DNA from: Pectinophora gossypiella
Taxonomy: Eukaryota; Arthropoda; Insecta; Lepidoptera; Gelechiidae
Assembly (NCBI RefSeq): GCF_024362695.1
Contig: NC_065406.1
Coordinates: 8,618,001-8,682,000, forward strand
Length of the DNA: 64,000 bases
Direction of reading: 5' to 3'
Shown here: positions 48,701-57,611 of the stretch, in pieces
Numbering within the stretch: position 1 is the stretch's first letter
Layout: each line of letters opens with the position of its first letter
Made by a program: the position numbers and the translations under genes
Notes under the pieces: model-generated
Seen by the model: only the letters and a program-made list of their open reading frames with translations
The model's database searches: none
What the model was told of the DNA's origin: nothing

Positions 48701-51529
48701 CTGAAAATACAACTTGATCATTCCGAGATGGAAATTGCCTTTTGTTTAAAATAAGTTTCTAACGCATTGTTGTTTTCAATAAAAAGCCTATTTAAGGAGA
48801 CATCATTGCTTAATTTAATTCTCTGGAGCTATGACGACTAATCTATAATACGTTTTGAGACTGTCTAAGTAGGTAAGATAAGCACGATCACCCATCAAAT
48901 ATGTAGATATAAATACGTGACACGCTTACATAAGTTCATACTTACAAAAATTTAAGTACTTACCTACCAGTTTCAGGTTTAGCGATGCTACGCGTCAAAA
49001 CTGTAGGTACCTACCTACATATATACCCACGTACCAAGGTACTTATGTTTAAGGTTGCATTAGGTAAATATATTTAAAAAAAAACGGCGATATAGATCAC
49101 CCGCCGCCTATCACGTTGGTGTAACAGAAAGCTCGGCGCATCAAGATAACTCACACTTAGGTGTGGATACGAGTATTTAGTTCATCTTGCCATGGCTATA
49201 TCTCTGACTACCCCCATTTGGGATATAGTCGTAAAAAACATTATTACTCATAAAATTTATTGTGTCCTAGATTGTTAATGATTGCAGCGTGACTGTAAAC
49301 TAGGTTCATTGATAGAGTTTCAATGGCTCTGGCTTGAGTATTGTGTAAGTACCACGTAGATATTCCAGCGTTTCCAGACGTCCCGATTTTTAAATCAAAA
49401 TTTAATGTCCCGCACGGGACAGGCTCAGTCCGGGAATATTCGGGAATAACTCGACCGTGCGTGCAACGTACTGAGAAAGCGCGGGCGGATGACACAGACA
49501 AGTGTGGACTGGCCGTCTGGCCGGCGGTAGGGTAAATCTGATTAAAAATATCATATTTTTATTAACATAAATTTTCTATGGATATTTTTGCTATCTATTG
49601 TCACGTTAACGTAATTTGAATTCAAATTAAAAGATAAATATTCTAAAACTTTTTATTATATACTTTTTTTTACTATGTCCCGCTTTCGACGAAAGAATCC
49701 CGCTTTTTTCACTCAAAAAGTTCCAAATTCCCGATATGGCAAAAAAATATATCTGGCCACGCTGCTATATTCCTAATTAATTGTGTCAGTTGTGGTTTTG
49801 CGTATTCAATTGGTATCGTAAAGTTTCGACTCGATTTTCTCAATTCAGGATTCTTTAAAAATATATCAATTTGTACGCAATACAAAAATGTAGAGCCAAC
49901 TTATATTCGCCGCCAGTTCGTTATGCTAGGTAATTATTAAGATAATATTTTTTATACTGGCTGAAAGTTATCAAAATATTTATGGAAAAAGCCATTTAAG
50001 AAAAAAAAATTTCTTTTTTATTTAGTTATTGGTGTTCAGAGTAGTTTTTCAGCGAACATCGACCAGTTTCATTTACTTAATCGGAAAATTAAATCTCTTT
50101 GCTCTAAAATAATTGTCAATCGTGTTCACAAGATTGGAATCAAAAACATTGGATAATTTAATTTCTATTGTAGATTAAGTACTACTTCGCCAAATGTAGA
50201 GTCATTTTTTTAAGCGCTTTCCAGATTCATGTACCAATACTAGACGGGTAGTATCAATAAATACTAACGTAATAGATATACAATCTATTTATTTTGATTA
50301 TAAAAGAACAAATATTCATTGGGATTTATATTACCTACTTATTTCATTGTGAATTTATCTCGTGTGTTAAAGACGAAGTGAGACAGTGAGGTGAAATGGA
50401 TTAGTATGGTAAATAAGAATGTAGATTAAGCAGGTGGAATAAGGACAGTAAAAATTCTGAGAAAAGGTAAAAGGTTTTCAATACGAAACTTAAAAGTTTC
50501 ACCCATATGCTTCTATATCCTACAGCTATAGCTACATCTTAATTACATTATGTACATATGTTATGATTTGATGCTAAGTTAGTTATAGTTATATCTGTAT
50601 GACGTCACAGTACCCAAGGCGTATCGATGTAGAATAAACTGTCATTATACGAGTACGAGATTGATTGATGAATTGATATGTACTGAAAGGTTATCTGGAG
50701 CTGCTTAGATATAGGTAGATATGTTTCATAATACTTCCAACCATTTTTTTTTGTGTTAGGTATATAGGTAGGTATAAAATCGTGTCAACTTTAGGAGTTG
50801 CATCATGAGTGTATTAGATACTTACTTGTAGAGTGATAAATGATAATGCTCTACTAGTACGAGTACCTATAGACAATGATGCGCCATCTAAACATTCGCA
50901 CATGTTCATCTTTCAGATGAATCTAGGTAGATACCTACCTAGGTATATTAAATAGTACATAAATACCACGAGGTTATTTGCGAATGAGGTTTTAAAATAG
51001 TATGTATTTCTTATTCATGGAATACCTACTTAGTTCCGTTTTTTCACTATAAACGGTAAAAGAATGCTTCCTAATCTGTCTATTGTCTAAAATATGTAGT
51101 AGGTATGTAACCTAATGTATTTTTAGTTTCATTCGCCTTTATTTTCTGCGAAATATACCTACCTAACTTTTGTATATGATAATTGATAAATGTGATAATA
51201 TAATTCTCGGAAATGACGTAGGTATCTGGGACGGTACTAACTCAAAGTCTACTATGTGTAAACAAACTTTTGCAATCAAAGTAGGTAGCACTTCGCATTT
51301 TTACTTTGAAAGGCATAAAATTGTACACGGTTGTTCCGAAGAGGAAATTTGCCTTCATATACTAGCTCATAAGTTACAATATCGAGTGTGTTGCTAACTG
51401 GCACCGTTGCTATAGCTAACGGTGTACGTTTACTGAATTTATGACGTATACTTACGTTAAAAATATTTTGGAGAACACATTGGCATTATCATTTGGGTTC
51501 TTCTCTTTCAATACCACTTTGGAATCCAT
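24795..51529 (-). CDS. ABCC4/MRP4-like ABC transporter, complete (25 coding exons)
   Basis: Exons run 51456-51529, 42782-42883, 42345-42488, 41948-42155, 41052-41277, 39693-39849, 39067-39316, 38522-38770, 38101-38268, 36100-36237, 33185-33352, 31506-31640, 30754-30841, 30376-30508, 29824-30111, 28887-29076, 28295-28431, 27671-27811, 27218-27321, 26511-26800, 26307-26429, 26095-26217, 25685-25845, 25330-25435 and 24795-24983. All are in phase, giving 1363 aa; the fourth intron is GC-AG. The layout is TMD1-NBD1-TMD2-NBD2 without TMD0, as in MRP4. NBD1 has Walker A GLVGAGKSS (about 464-472), LSGGQ (555-559) and Walker B IYLLDD, with Asp in place of the catalytic Glu, as is usual for ABCC site 1. 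NBD2 has GRTGAGKSS (1135-1143), FSAGQ (1233-1237) and LIVLDEA. The loop after TM7 has five N-glycosylation sequons. It probably exports organic anions or conjugates at the plasma membrane; the substrate cannot be read. Confidence 0.93.
26840..27150 (+). repeat. tRNA-headed SINE in ABCC4 intron (antisense to the gene)
   Basis: It starts GGCCTCCGTGGTCCAGTGC, has a B box GGTTCGAATCC, and ends ACCCACACGATAGAAG. It lies between the exons 26511-26800 and 27218-27321, only about 40 bp from the upper exon. Confidence 0.87.
27897..28125 (-). repeat. SINE body fragment, minus strand
   Basis: The same body as the SINE at 26840 in inverse orientation (ACCCTGGTGTCAGGGTTATT, GCCGCCAAAGGCCC, CCTAACCAAACTAGGGATCAC), but without the tRNA-like head. 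Confidence 0.8.
28531..28840 (-). repeat. SINE variant with a different 3' end, minus strand
   Basis: The minus strand has a tRNA-like head (GCCTCCGTGGTCTAATGGTT, B box GGATTCGATTCC). The body then switches to a CCGGTTGAAGCCTGTGCCCA type tail shared with 39541-39650. The tail ends at a (TATG)n-like stretch. Confidence 0.78.
30616..30728. mobile_element. 113 bp palindromic MITE beside ABCC4 exon 13
   Basis: The left arm reads CATCGAAGCAATTCATCTA, then GCAATATTGC and TTTGACAT. The right arm is the inverse (ATGTCAAA, GCAATATTGC, TAGATGAATTGCTTCGATG). The arms are about 50 bp with few mismatches. It ends 26 bp before exon 13 (30754-30841), downstream of its donor. Confidence 0.7.
32485..32628 (+). 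mobile_element. 145 bp MITE family, copy 1
   Basis: Its ends are GTACGGTCACGAGTA and (inverse) GTACAGTCATG. The middle reads ACCATGTCATGTCATATTAA, CTCATTAAATGTCAAATATG and GTGCGACAGGGTTCTAAAGT. The same element is at 35616-35760 (inverse) and 53273-53420. Confidence 0.75.
33690..34045. repeat. GC-rich interspersed repeat, probable non-LTR retrotransposon tail
   Basis: The block is much more GC-rich than its AT-rich intron surroundings. It includes CCCCGCCGGCGGGGTCGACG, GTCGACCCACTAGGGTCGAT and GTGCCGAGGTTCGCGCCCAA. A plus-strand frame ends ...RYRPRRRGRRFPSF...RPTRVD and a stop near 33864, as a LINE ORF end might. I recognise the word pattern as a recurrent lepidopteran repeat but cannot name the clade. 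Confidence 0.45.
34388..34525 (+). repeat. Interspersed repeat family, second copy
   Basis: Same order of words as 17655-17812, from ACAAGCTCACGAC to CGCCGTCTATAATAGTCGAG. Confidence 0.7.
34481..34780 (-). pseudogene. Unassigned minus-strand coding-like fragment
   Basis: An open minus-strand frame of at least 85 codons (MKRHQSDDKL... start) extends upstream in frame into YNWFDTLASRR. Its composition is protein-like (AECAVEFAALGLACTAM, SAFLRGNDVINRLKQ). Its last codons run into the interspersed repeat at 34388-34525. The flanking ABCC4 exons join perfectly without it, so it is not an exon of that gene. It may be a transposon ORF fragment or a retrocopy. I do not recognise the family. Confidence 0.3.
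35616..35760 (-). mobile_element. 145 bp MITE family, copy 2 (inverse)
   Basis: It begins GTACAGTCATGAGCA and ends TGCTCGTGACCGTAC. It is the reverse of copies at 32485 and 53273, with the shared GACTCTGTCGCACTA and TTTGACATTTAGTGAGACTT words. Confidence 0.75.
36810..36983. mobile_element. 174 bp palindromic MITE with TTA target duplication
   Basis: It begins GGCCAGGTGCGCACTACGAG and ends with the inverse (CTCGTAGTGCGCGCCTGGCC). The arms extend about 75 bp, including GCGGCATAATGTCGCACTGT. TTA flanks both sides (36807-36809 and 36984-36986), matching PIF/Harbinger-type insertion. Confidence 0.8.
37570..38017. mobile_element. Inverted-repeat element of about 450 bp
   Basis: TATATGGGTCGTTCTTCTTT at 37571 is repeated in inverse as AAAGAAGAACGACCCATATA ending near 38016; the arms are about 30 bp. 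Inside, TGTGACAGAGTGG (37772) and CCACTCTGTCACA (37808) form a second inverted pair around the word ATCGGAGACAGC. Confidence 0.55.
38909..39020 (-). repeat. SINE fragment, minus strand
   Basis: Short piece of the common SINE body: CTTCTGAGGTTATGAGGTGG, ACCCTGCTGTCAGGGTTACT and CACCGGGACCAACAGCTTAA. Confidence 0.65.
39541..39650 (-). repeat. SINE tail fragment (CCTATATAAGTCCCGCTGCT type)
   Basis: Shares the ACAGCCTATATA ... CTGCTGGGCACAG ... CGGAGGGGGTATGGA words with 28531-28600, with no head. Confidence 0.65.
41941..41948 (-). other. Non-canonical GC splice donor (intron 4 of ABCC4-like gene)
   Basis: The exon ends ...CGCAAG followed by GCAAGT. Only this GC donor keeps the frame, joining YRK to ILRLNRAG, which is the conserved MRP4 order. 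The nearby GT (GGCAA|GTAAAA) would shift the frame. The remaining donor bases match the consensus strongly, as is usual for GC-AG introns. Confidence 0.8.
42603..42715 (-). repeat. tRNA-like SINE head fragment
   Basis: The minus strand has an A-box-like segment (TAGACCTCCGGG end) and a B box GGGTTCAAATCCC followed by AACCGAGGCAGACTTC. It lies about 70 bp from exon 42782-42883. Confidence 0.5.
43965..44165 (+). repeat. SINE with GTGGTAGCCCACTTG head, plus strand
   Basis: The head reads ACACCCGTGGTAGCCCACTT with a B box GCGCAGGTTCGAACC, followed by TTTTCGAATTTGTTTTCGA and GGTGAAGGAAACCATCG. The same body occurs in inverse at 47393-47735. Confidence 0.72.
44186..44770. mobile_element. Nested fold-back: outer inverted repeat around an inner one
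   Basis: Outer arms: CTTTCCAGACTACGTTCCCC ... ATAGATAGCGCTGTACA at 44190-44240, and its inverse TGTACAACGCCATCTATATT ... AACGTAGCCCGGAAAGTCCC at 44717-44765. Inner arms: CATCATCAGCCGTACGACGC ... AAGGATCTCCACG at 44424-44482, and its inverse at 44565-44636 (GGAGATCCTTGGGGGAGGCC, CCCAGCAGTGGGCGACGTAC). Fragments of the outer sequence also occur at 3340-3385 and 5926-5985. Confidence 0.65.
44941..45050 (-). repeat. SINE fragment, minus strand
   Basis: Common SINE body words: GAGTGGGTTGTGAGAATAAT, CAACCCTGGTGCCTGGGGTG, GCCGCTAAAGGCTCCTGACA. Confidence 0.65.
45736..45887. repeat. Minisatellite, four copies of a 38 bp unit
   Basis: Four head-to-tail units of GATTTTGTCCTCAGCTGAGG plus CGACCTAAGGTCTTCCTC, with a few substitutions in units 1, 2 and 4. 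Each unit contains the 12 bp palindrome CCTCAGCTGAGG (CCTCAGTTGAGG in the last), which includes an E-box-like CAGCTG. Confidence 0.88.
45949..46370 (+). repeat. tRNA-headed SINE interrupted by a second SINE
   Basis: The first part (45949 to about 46175) is the usual SINE: GGCCTCCGCGGTCCAGTGG, B box GGTTCGAATCC and GTCAGGGGTCTTTGGCCGC. About 155 bp of another repeat follows (GGTTGGCGTTTGATGGTT ... TCATCAGGTGAGTGTGGTCA, ending in A8 and (TA)n). At 46330 the first SINE resumes with CTGACACAGGTGTTGATGAG. Confidence 0.7.
47393..47735 (-). repeat. Full SINE of the GAGCCGTGGTGG family, minus strand
   Basis: On the minus strand the head reads GAGCCGTGGTGGTGGTAGTA with a B box AGATTCAAATCCC. The body is AAACATCGTGAGGAAACCCA and TTTCCGAGAAATGTATTTCG, then GTCAGGCAGGCAGTTGCTTC. 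The same 3' body without head is at 4803-5025. Confidence 0.8.
48540..48625 (-). repeat. SINE 3' fragment, minus strand
   Basis: CTTCTTATTGTGTGGGTTGT, ACCCTAGTGTCAGGGTTATT, GCCAAAGGCCCCTG; only the 3' end of the family is present. Confidence 0.7.
49080..49232 (-). repeat. Interspersed repeat family, third copy (inverse)
   Basis: GGCGATATAGATCACC ... CCTATCACG ... TTAGTTCATCTTGCCATGGC ... CTGACTACCCCCATTTGGGA; the inverse of 17655-17812. Confidence 0.65.
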
Positions 51530-52647
51530 GGTAACCGAGTACAATCATCAACTGAATTGTTTATAAACTGTTCGATGCCCCGGCGTACAATTAAATCGTT
51601 TAACACTCGTTCTGCGAGTCGATCAATCCCAGTGGACACAACGTTTTCATTACTATCGAGCTTTACTGTAACATTGCATAAAATTAAAATGTCATTTCAC
51701 GAATTTAGCTCCGCTAGAGTCGTGGAAGGCACGCCACTATTATATTACTAAACGAACACACAACACAACTTCGTTACTTATTATGTATGAATAGGTATTA
51801 ATATAACTAAAAGCACGTGGCAGTAGAAAGAGTAAACGTATTTAAGTACTAGAATATAAGTCCCGATTTGCTAAAATCACAGTAGGTTGGTTAAGGTGAC
51901 GGCTGTGAAGCGAGCGCGTGGATCGGGCGCCGCCAGAGTACTGACAACCGCACTCGCCCTCCGCCCCGCCGAAGTCTCTTCTGTTGCCGGTTCGTGTGAA
52001 ACACCAAATATGCTATAAATAAGTATATTCCTCTTAGCGCTTTCATCAATCTTTTAGTTTTGCATGTCATGTTACTTTTGTCATCATGAATTATGGGTTT
52101 TTCAATAGGTTTGTTATCGTTATCTATCAGCAACGAATAGATCCGGACTCACGTAAAAACGAGTTTTAGCTATAAGTGCCTATACCCAAATACATACCTT
52201 CTTATTTTTAGCTACTTATATCGATTGTGGGACCAACGCGTGAGCTTTTTATAACCTAAAATACTCATTTTTGGTTATTTTATGCATCCGTGAAAAGTCG
52301 GTAAAATAGCTCAAAGTTAGAGATCATCTCAAAGAACTTACGCAAGGAGGACGGTAATGAGCTAAACTATCGAGACTGAATAGGCTCTACCTATTTCACT
52401 ATAGGTACCTACTTACGATTTCAAGCCAAGACATTAGTGCGGCGCTATTAAATAGGTACGGCGAAATCGGGACCTACCTTTTCCTAAGTCGTACTAAGTA
52501 TTACCTACACCACCTTAACCCTCCATTATGGTCCCTTGAAATCGTGTAGTGTAAATTAATTTATATTGAACGAAATAAGGTAACCTAAAAGAATACCTAT
52601 AGAGGAAATACACCGAAATTGTCTGTATACTTAATACTACTTATAAC

Positions 52648-52962
52648 GGCCTCCGTGGTCCAGTAATTGAGCGTTGGGCTTACGATCCGGAGGTCCAGGA
52701 TTCGAATCACGGTGGGGACATAACACAAAACTCACTTTGTGATCCCTAGTTTGGTTAGGACATTACAGGCTGATCACCTGATTGTCCGAAAGTAAGATGA
52801 TCAGTGCTTCGGAAGGCATGTTAAGCCGTTGGTCCCGGTTACTACTTACTGATGTAAGTGCGTAATCGTTACATGAGCCATGTCAGGGGCCTTTGGGGGC
52901 TTAATAATTACCCTGACACCAGGGTTGATGAGGCTGGTATTCCACCTCACGATAAGAAGACT
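52648..52962 (+). repeat. tRNA-headed SINE, plus strand
   Basis: GGCCTCCGTGGTCCAGTAAT head, B box GATTCGAATCA, TGATCCCTAGTTTGGTTAGG and a CCTCACGATAAGAAGA tail. Preceded by AACGG and followed by AT-rich sequence. Confidence 0.87.
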
Positions 52963-53272
52963 CAAATCAAAAGGCAAAACTTCCAGCTCCCTTTGGTACC
53001 TACAAGGTAGTATTTTTCATGCTCTGGACGATGTAAGTAGGTATGTTATCATTTTTATCCTTAATGCATTTAGGAATATACAAGTACGCATTCCATTTAA
53101 CATTTACTAAAATACTCATAAGTGTTTGTAGAGCACACGACGTGATATCAACCTATGTATTGAATCCATTAGTGAATGTCATCACCGGCACATTGCAGTT
53201 GATATTAAAAGGTACAAAAGTGCACGTAGAAGATAGAAATCCGCAATAGAACGCATTAAGCTCGACCCTTAG

Positions 53273-53420
53273 GTACGGTCACGAGTACTAATATGTATAC
53301 ACTTTGAAACCATGTCACATTAACGTTTTTGAGAAATTAAGCCGTAGGTCTCATTAAATGACAAATATAATAGTGCGACAGGGTTCTAAAGTGGGTACAT
53401 GATATTGCTCATGACTGTAC
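53273..53420 (+). mobile_element. 145 bp MITE family, copy 3
   Basis: GTACGGTCACGAGTACTAAT at the start and GCTCATGACTGTAC at the end. The middle is shared with 32485-32628 (CACATTAACG, GTGCGACAGGGTTCTAAAGT). Confidence 0.75.
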
Positions 53421-53775
53421 GTACAGAGGCGGTAGACACCGCCGGGTACGCCACTTTTTGCAATGTTCTTGTTTACATTCCAAAATTTACAAAAAAATCT
53501 GTTTGCTGTGTAGTTTCTTACATAGTTCCGCTTTCTGCCCCGGAAATCGTCCGATGCCGCCTCTGTGGGCAATGAGTTTTAATCGCACGCCGCGGCCGGC
53601 CGATGCAGCCGCCACCACTTTCTGGTGTATGTGCGAGATGATAGTAAAATATAACCTTCTTGTCAATAGGTAAATCGGATAAATGAGCCACATACCTACT
53701 CGAAAAACGATGGAGATGTATGATTTATAAATGACCTTCATGCATCCATCATTGTTGGGATAATAATTAGGTAGA

Positions 53776-53952
53776 CTCTATACACAGTTGGTCGACCATT
53801 ATAGACGGCGATACGGCGCACACCTATCACAACAAAAAGCTCGTGAGGTGAGGTGTGGGTACTTAGTTCATCTTGCGATGGATGTACCTCTGACTACCCC
53901 AATTGGGACATCCCAATTGGGGTAGTCACGACTACATAGTCGTGAGCTTATG
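53776..53952 (-). repeat. Interspersed repeat family, fourth copy, with a local inverted duplication
   Basis: Inverse of 17655-17812. It carries CCCCAATTGGGACATCCCAATTGGGGTAG and GTCACGACTACATAGTCGTGA as small palindromes at 53898-53943. Confidence 0.65.
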
Positions 53953-55770
53953 TTTTGATCGATACATACCAACCCACAAAGGAACAGCGTGTGGTGTGTA
54001 CTTTTGCCTTAAGTTCCGATCGAGGAAACTGAGTCTACGCCCAGCAGTGGGAAGCGAAGAGTACCTACTCAAAGGAGCCCATAGAATAAAATAAACATGC
54101 GCTAAAAGTTGTAAATTGCATAGTAAATTAAGAGTGACTGACAGTCGAAACTTTAGTCATTTCATTGCACGATGATAACTTTGCGATAACCTATAGCTTT
54201 GATAAACGGGCGGGCAACGATTCATTGCGGATATATAATTTAAATAATCATCTAAATTATGAACGGTACGGTACTACAAACAAGGCTATGATAGAGTTCT
54301 ACGCGGCAACAGTCTACAGCTCTTTGCAATATTTATGTTTTTAATCTAGCTAGACCAGGACACGAAAAATGATCTAAGGTGATTATCTAAGAGCAAGTTG
54401 AGCTTGTTTCGATTTAGGTATCTAAACATAATAATATGCCAGATAAATTAAACTTAAACAGCATGACTGCCGTGGGTCGTGACCGCCGTTCCCGGGAATG
54501 TACGCAAAGTATGGAAATGTTCCCGTAGTAAAAACTCTTTAATAGCTTACCATTTAATAGTAAGGACAGTGGCTGCTTTTCTTTTTCAAATTGTCCTTTC
54601 TTATACTCTGGTCTTATCTTCCTAAAGGTTAGGTAATAACGCTCTATTTATATAAGTTTTGTGCCTTTTTACATCACTGCTCATCATACCAGTGACCACC
54701 GAGTATCTATTAACACATTGATTTACCACATCAAAGCTGAATTATAAAGCACTGGAAATATCATTCGTATCACCGTAATATTACCCTGCAATAGTATTTT
54801 TGCAAATAGCCAGTTACAATTAATTTACGTAAGCGCATAATAAGGTTCATCAGAATATTTGCAAAAATATAATAGATTCTAGGACATATTTTTACTCTGC
54901 TCTTGTGCTCTGAAATTTACCCTTAAGGAGTTTAGCGTGAGTTGAAGATGGGCCAATATTACCAATTTCAATAACGCATTTCGTTTTATGAAATACTATC
55001 ATAATCTTTAAGTATACCTACTTACTACATACACACAACACTACAACGACTGTATACTTAACTTACATACACACGTGAAGTGCGATAGGCACTTACATTT
55101 TACATGAGTTTGTCATGATTTTACTCGTGCGAACTCCAAACTAACTCGCAGTAGGTATTTATTTATCTACTTCTACACTCGGTAATTACGACTTTCTGAA
55201 AAAAGTAGGTAACTACGTACTTAAAAGACAACAGATTTTTGATCATATCAATTGAGTTCTATATTACTACTACTCTACTGTTACTATTATTTATCGTTAG
55301 CTGTTGGTCTTCCAATAAAAAATAAATAAATATCACGGAATAGAAGGAAAGAGGTTGGAAGGGCCAAGTGAGCGCGAAACGCGCACCTTCTTCTCAGACT
55401 CACGCGACTCTAATCTCTACAGCAGTGGGCGAAACCACAAGTCGTTACGAAAGTCGTAAACTGTCATTGAATGGGTAAATTCATTGCTCTACCTAGACTT
55501 CCATGTTTGCAATTAAGCCACAGAGTACGTCACTGAATCATATAAATCTTTCAAGTTAGGCACACTAAACTTGAAGGAGCTTTTAGATAGTGTTAGTGAG
55601 TTATGAAGGATAAAACACTTATTAATGACAAAATACTGTTAAGTTATTATAAAACCGAAAAGTTTGTGTAAAGAATTAAAACATTTTAATATGCTACACA
55701 TTTTTTATTTATTTCTATAAAAATACTTACACAATTTCTGTTACTTATTACCAGGTTATTAGGGCACACA

Positions 55771-57510
55771 CTACAATGCTCTTTGAACTTTACGTACATG
55801 TTGACTCTTGGATTCTTTCAAAGCTTGGTCTAATTTATTGGTAAGATTTATTAAGTTTGGTAAGTCTAGCTGTAGTAGCACATGATTTATAATATTCTGG
55901 CATTGACTGGCCGTCTTCGAGTCTCGTATATTGGAGTTAATGTGTACAGGCGATGTGCATTTACTTTCATTGATTGAGTCGATATCCTTTCCCTTTTCAT
56001 CTTTATTCTGTCCAAAATGTTTCGGAGTCATTAGTATAAAATCTACTGCAACCATTGGCTTTATTTGTTCTTCGCAATGTCTTGACGCCACCTGTAAAGA
56101 GCACGCAGTTGAGGTAGGGTAAATGTTATGGAACCTATAAGTGAAGGGTAATTTACTTCATTTCTAGGATTTTATGACATTTATAATTCATCATATCGTG
56201 CTAAGTAATCCATGTTTATATAAATCGCACAAAGGCGTTAGTAGAGGCAGTTGAATTGTGTGCAAACATATTACAAAAACAACATATTATATAACAGCAA
56301 AATAAGGATGAAATCTTGAATTCAGAAACTATTTAATATATTTTTATTATTTACAAAAATGATTTTTAAATTAATCCAAAATTTATGAATTCAAGTTAAT
56401 GTCCAAATAATCCTTTTAAATAATAAAATAATAATTTTTATTATTGTGACATATTCTGTACATAGATTTAATAATTTTATTATTAATAAAGTATTTTTCA
56501 CCTGGATTTCAAACCTCCATCTAAGGTCCTGGTATGAGGGGTCTTTCTGTTGTAAAAGGTATAAAGCTCCAGATAGCTCAGTTTTCTTTGTCACATACAA
56601 TTTGAGCAGAACCTCCTGTTGTTCTGAAGAGAAACCAGCTAATGCTAGGGAAGACTTGAAGTCACCATCTGATAACTAACATTTACAATTAATCCACAAT
56701 AAATTAGGACAGTTGATAAAAAATATACAATATTAAATGCTTGTTTGGGCTTTATATCAAAAGTTGAATACTTCAAAATAATATAATATCATCATTATAG
56801 GTATTATGGACGAGATATCAAATAAATATCTGCTTGCAACTTACGTTATGTTTACATGCTTCTACAATGAGGTACACTAAAGCATGGACCACATTTTGTA
56901 TCATAGGTAGAGCAACATTTAGTTTTTCTGAAAATAAATAAGGCCAATCTTTAAAAAATTTAATTATAAATAAAATAATTAATAGATTTCAAAATTATAT
57001 GTAATGTAATTTCACACTTTGAATTAAATAACAAATGCATTAATCTATAATAAAAAAAATTTTTATTTTTATTATAGATTAATGCACATATTCCAACAAT
57101 TTTACTATTGATTACCTGCAGCAACAGCATACTTTTTACCGTTACTCCCATTATTCAAATACTCTATGGCAAGCTTACAGAAGTCGACCAAAACTGAAAC
57201 AAACAAACAATTCTGCCTCAGCTAGTAAATAGTACATATACATGCTAGTCAAAGGCTTGAAACTGGTAAAAAATATCTGCTGTAATGAATAACTTTGTTA
57301 TAAAATATCTTCGTGGGCACTAATACAATTCTACACTCCAATCTGGTATTATATATTATTAACAATATATTTACACGACTTCTTATTAATTACTTGGGAA
57401 AATGAAGTAAAACTAAATGTAAACAACTTTTTGAAATAAGTACCTTGTGTGGAATGTTGGTGAAGTAGACTAAGGTGTTCCTTTTGCAAATCACTGAGAA
57501 AAATTATCAT
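55771..57510 (-). CDS. COMMD2: COMM domain-containing protein 2
   Basis: Five coding exons, 57444-57510, 57116-57193, 56845-56927, 56502-56675 and 55771-56091, all GT-AG and in phase, give 240 aa. The protein starts MIIFLSDLQKEHLSLL. The N-terminal helical region includes AEKLNVALPMIQNVVHALVYL, and the COMM domain begins around YQDLRWRFEIQVASRHCEEQ. It ends LDQALKESKSQHVRKVQRAL. Word order and the W-R-F-x-I-Q-x-A-S-R motif match COMMD2 better than other COMMD proteins. These proteins form the Commander complex that sorts membrane proteins from endosomes with retriever and CCDC22/93. Human COMMD2 is 199 aa; the excess is a Ser/Asn/Lys-rich insert of about 40 residues inside the COMM domain. 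The start is the first ATG in frame. Confidence 0.88.
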
Positions 57511-57611
57511 TTTGCTATGTTATTATCGCTTAAACGTCTAGTTTAAAAAATAAAATCAATTAATAAATATTAAATAAACAAACGAATTCACAATATATTA
57601 TGACAGCCCAA

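Larger units (their letters stand above)
42884..51455. other. 8.6 kb first intron of the ABCC4-like gene
   Basis: No supported gene lies inside. Contents are a tRNA-like SINE (43965-44165), the nested fold-back at 44186-44770, a SINE fragment (44941-45050), a (GATAAA)-rich stretch at 45285-45315 leading into a probable LINE tail, the 38 bp minisatellite (45736-45887), an interrupted SINE (45949-46370), a SINE (47393-47735), a SINE fragment (48540-48625) and the interspersed repeat (49080-49232). The part from 49750 to 51455 is plain AT-rich sequence with many TAGGTA words. Confidence 0.65.
51530..55770. other. Spacer between the ABCC4-like gene and COMMD2
   Basis: About 4.2 kb upstream of the ABCC4-like start codon. 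It should hold that gene's promoter and the 3' end of COMMD2. It contains a complete SINE (52648-52962), a MITE (53273-53420) and an interspersed repeat (53776-53952). Short open frames at 51557-51751 and 51891-52133 show no family features. The block 54000-55700 is plain AT-rich sequence. Confidence 0.6.

Noticed and set aside
53354..53741. Overlapping short frames with GGIGRFPGQKAE
   Set aside because: Frames on both strands of similar length, partly within a MITE; no supporting motif.
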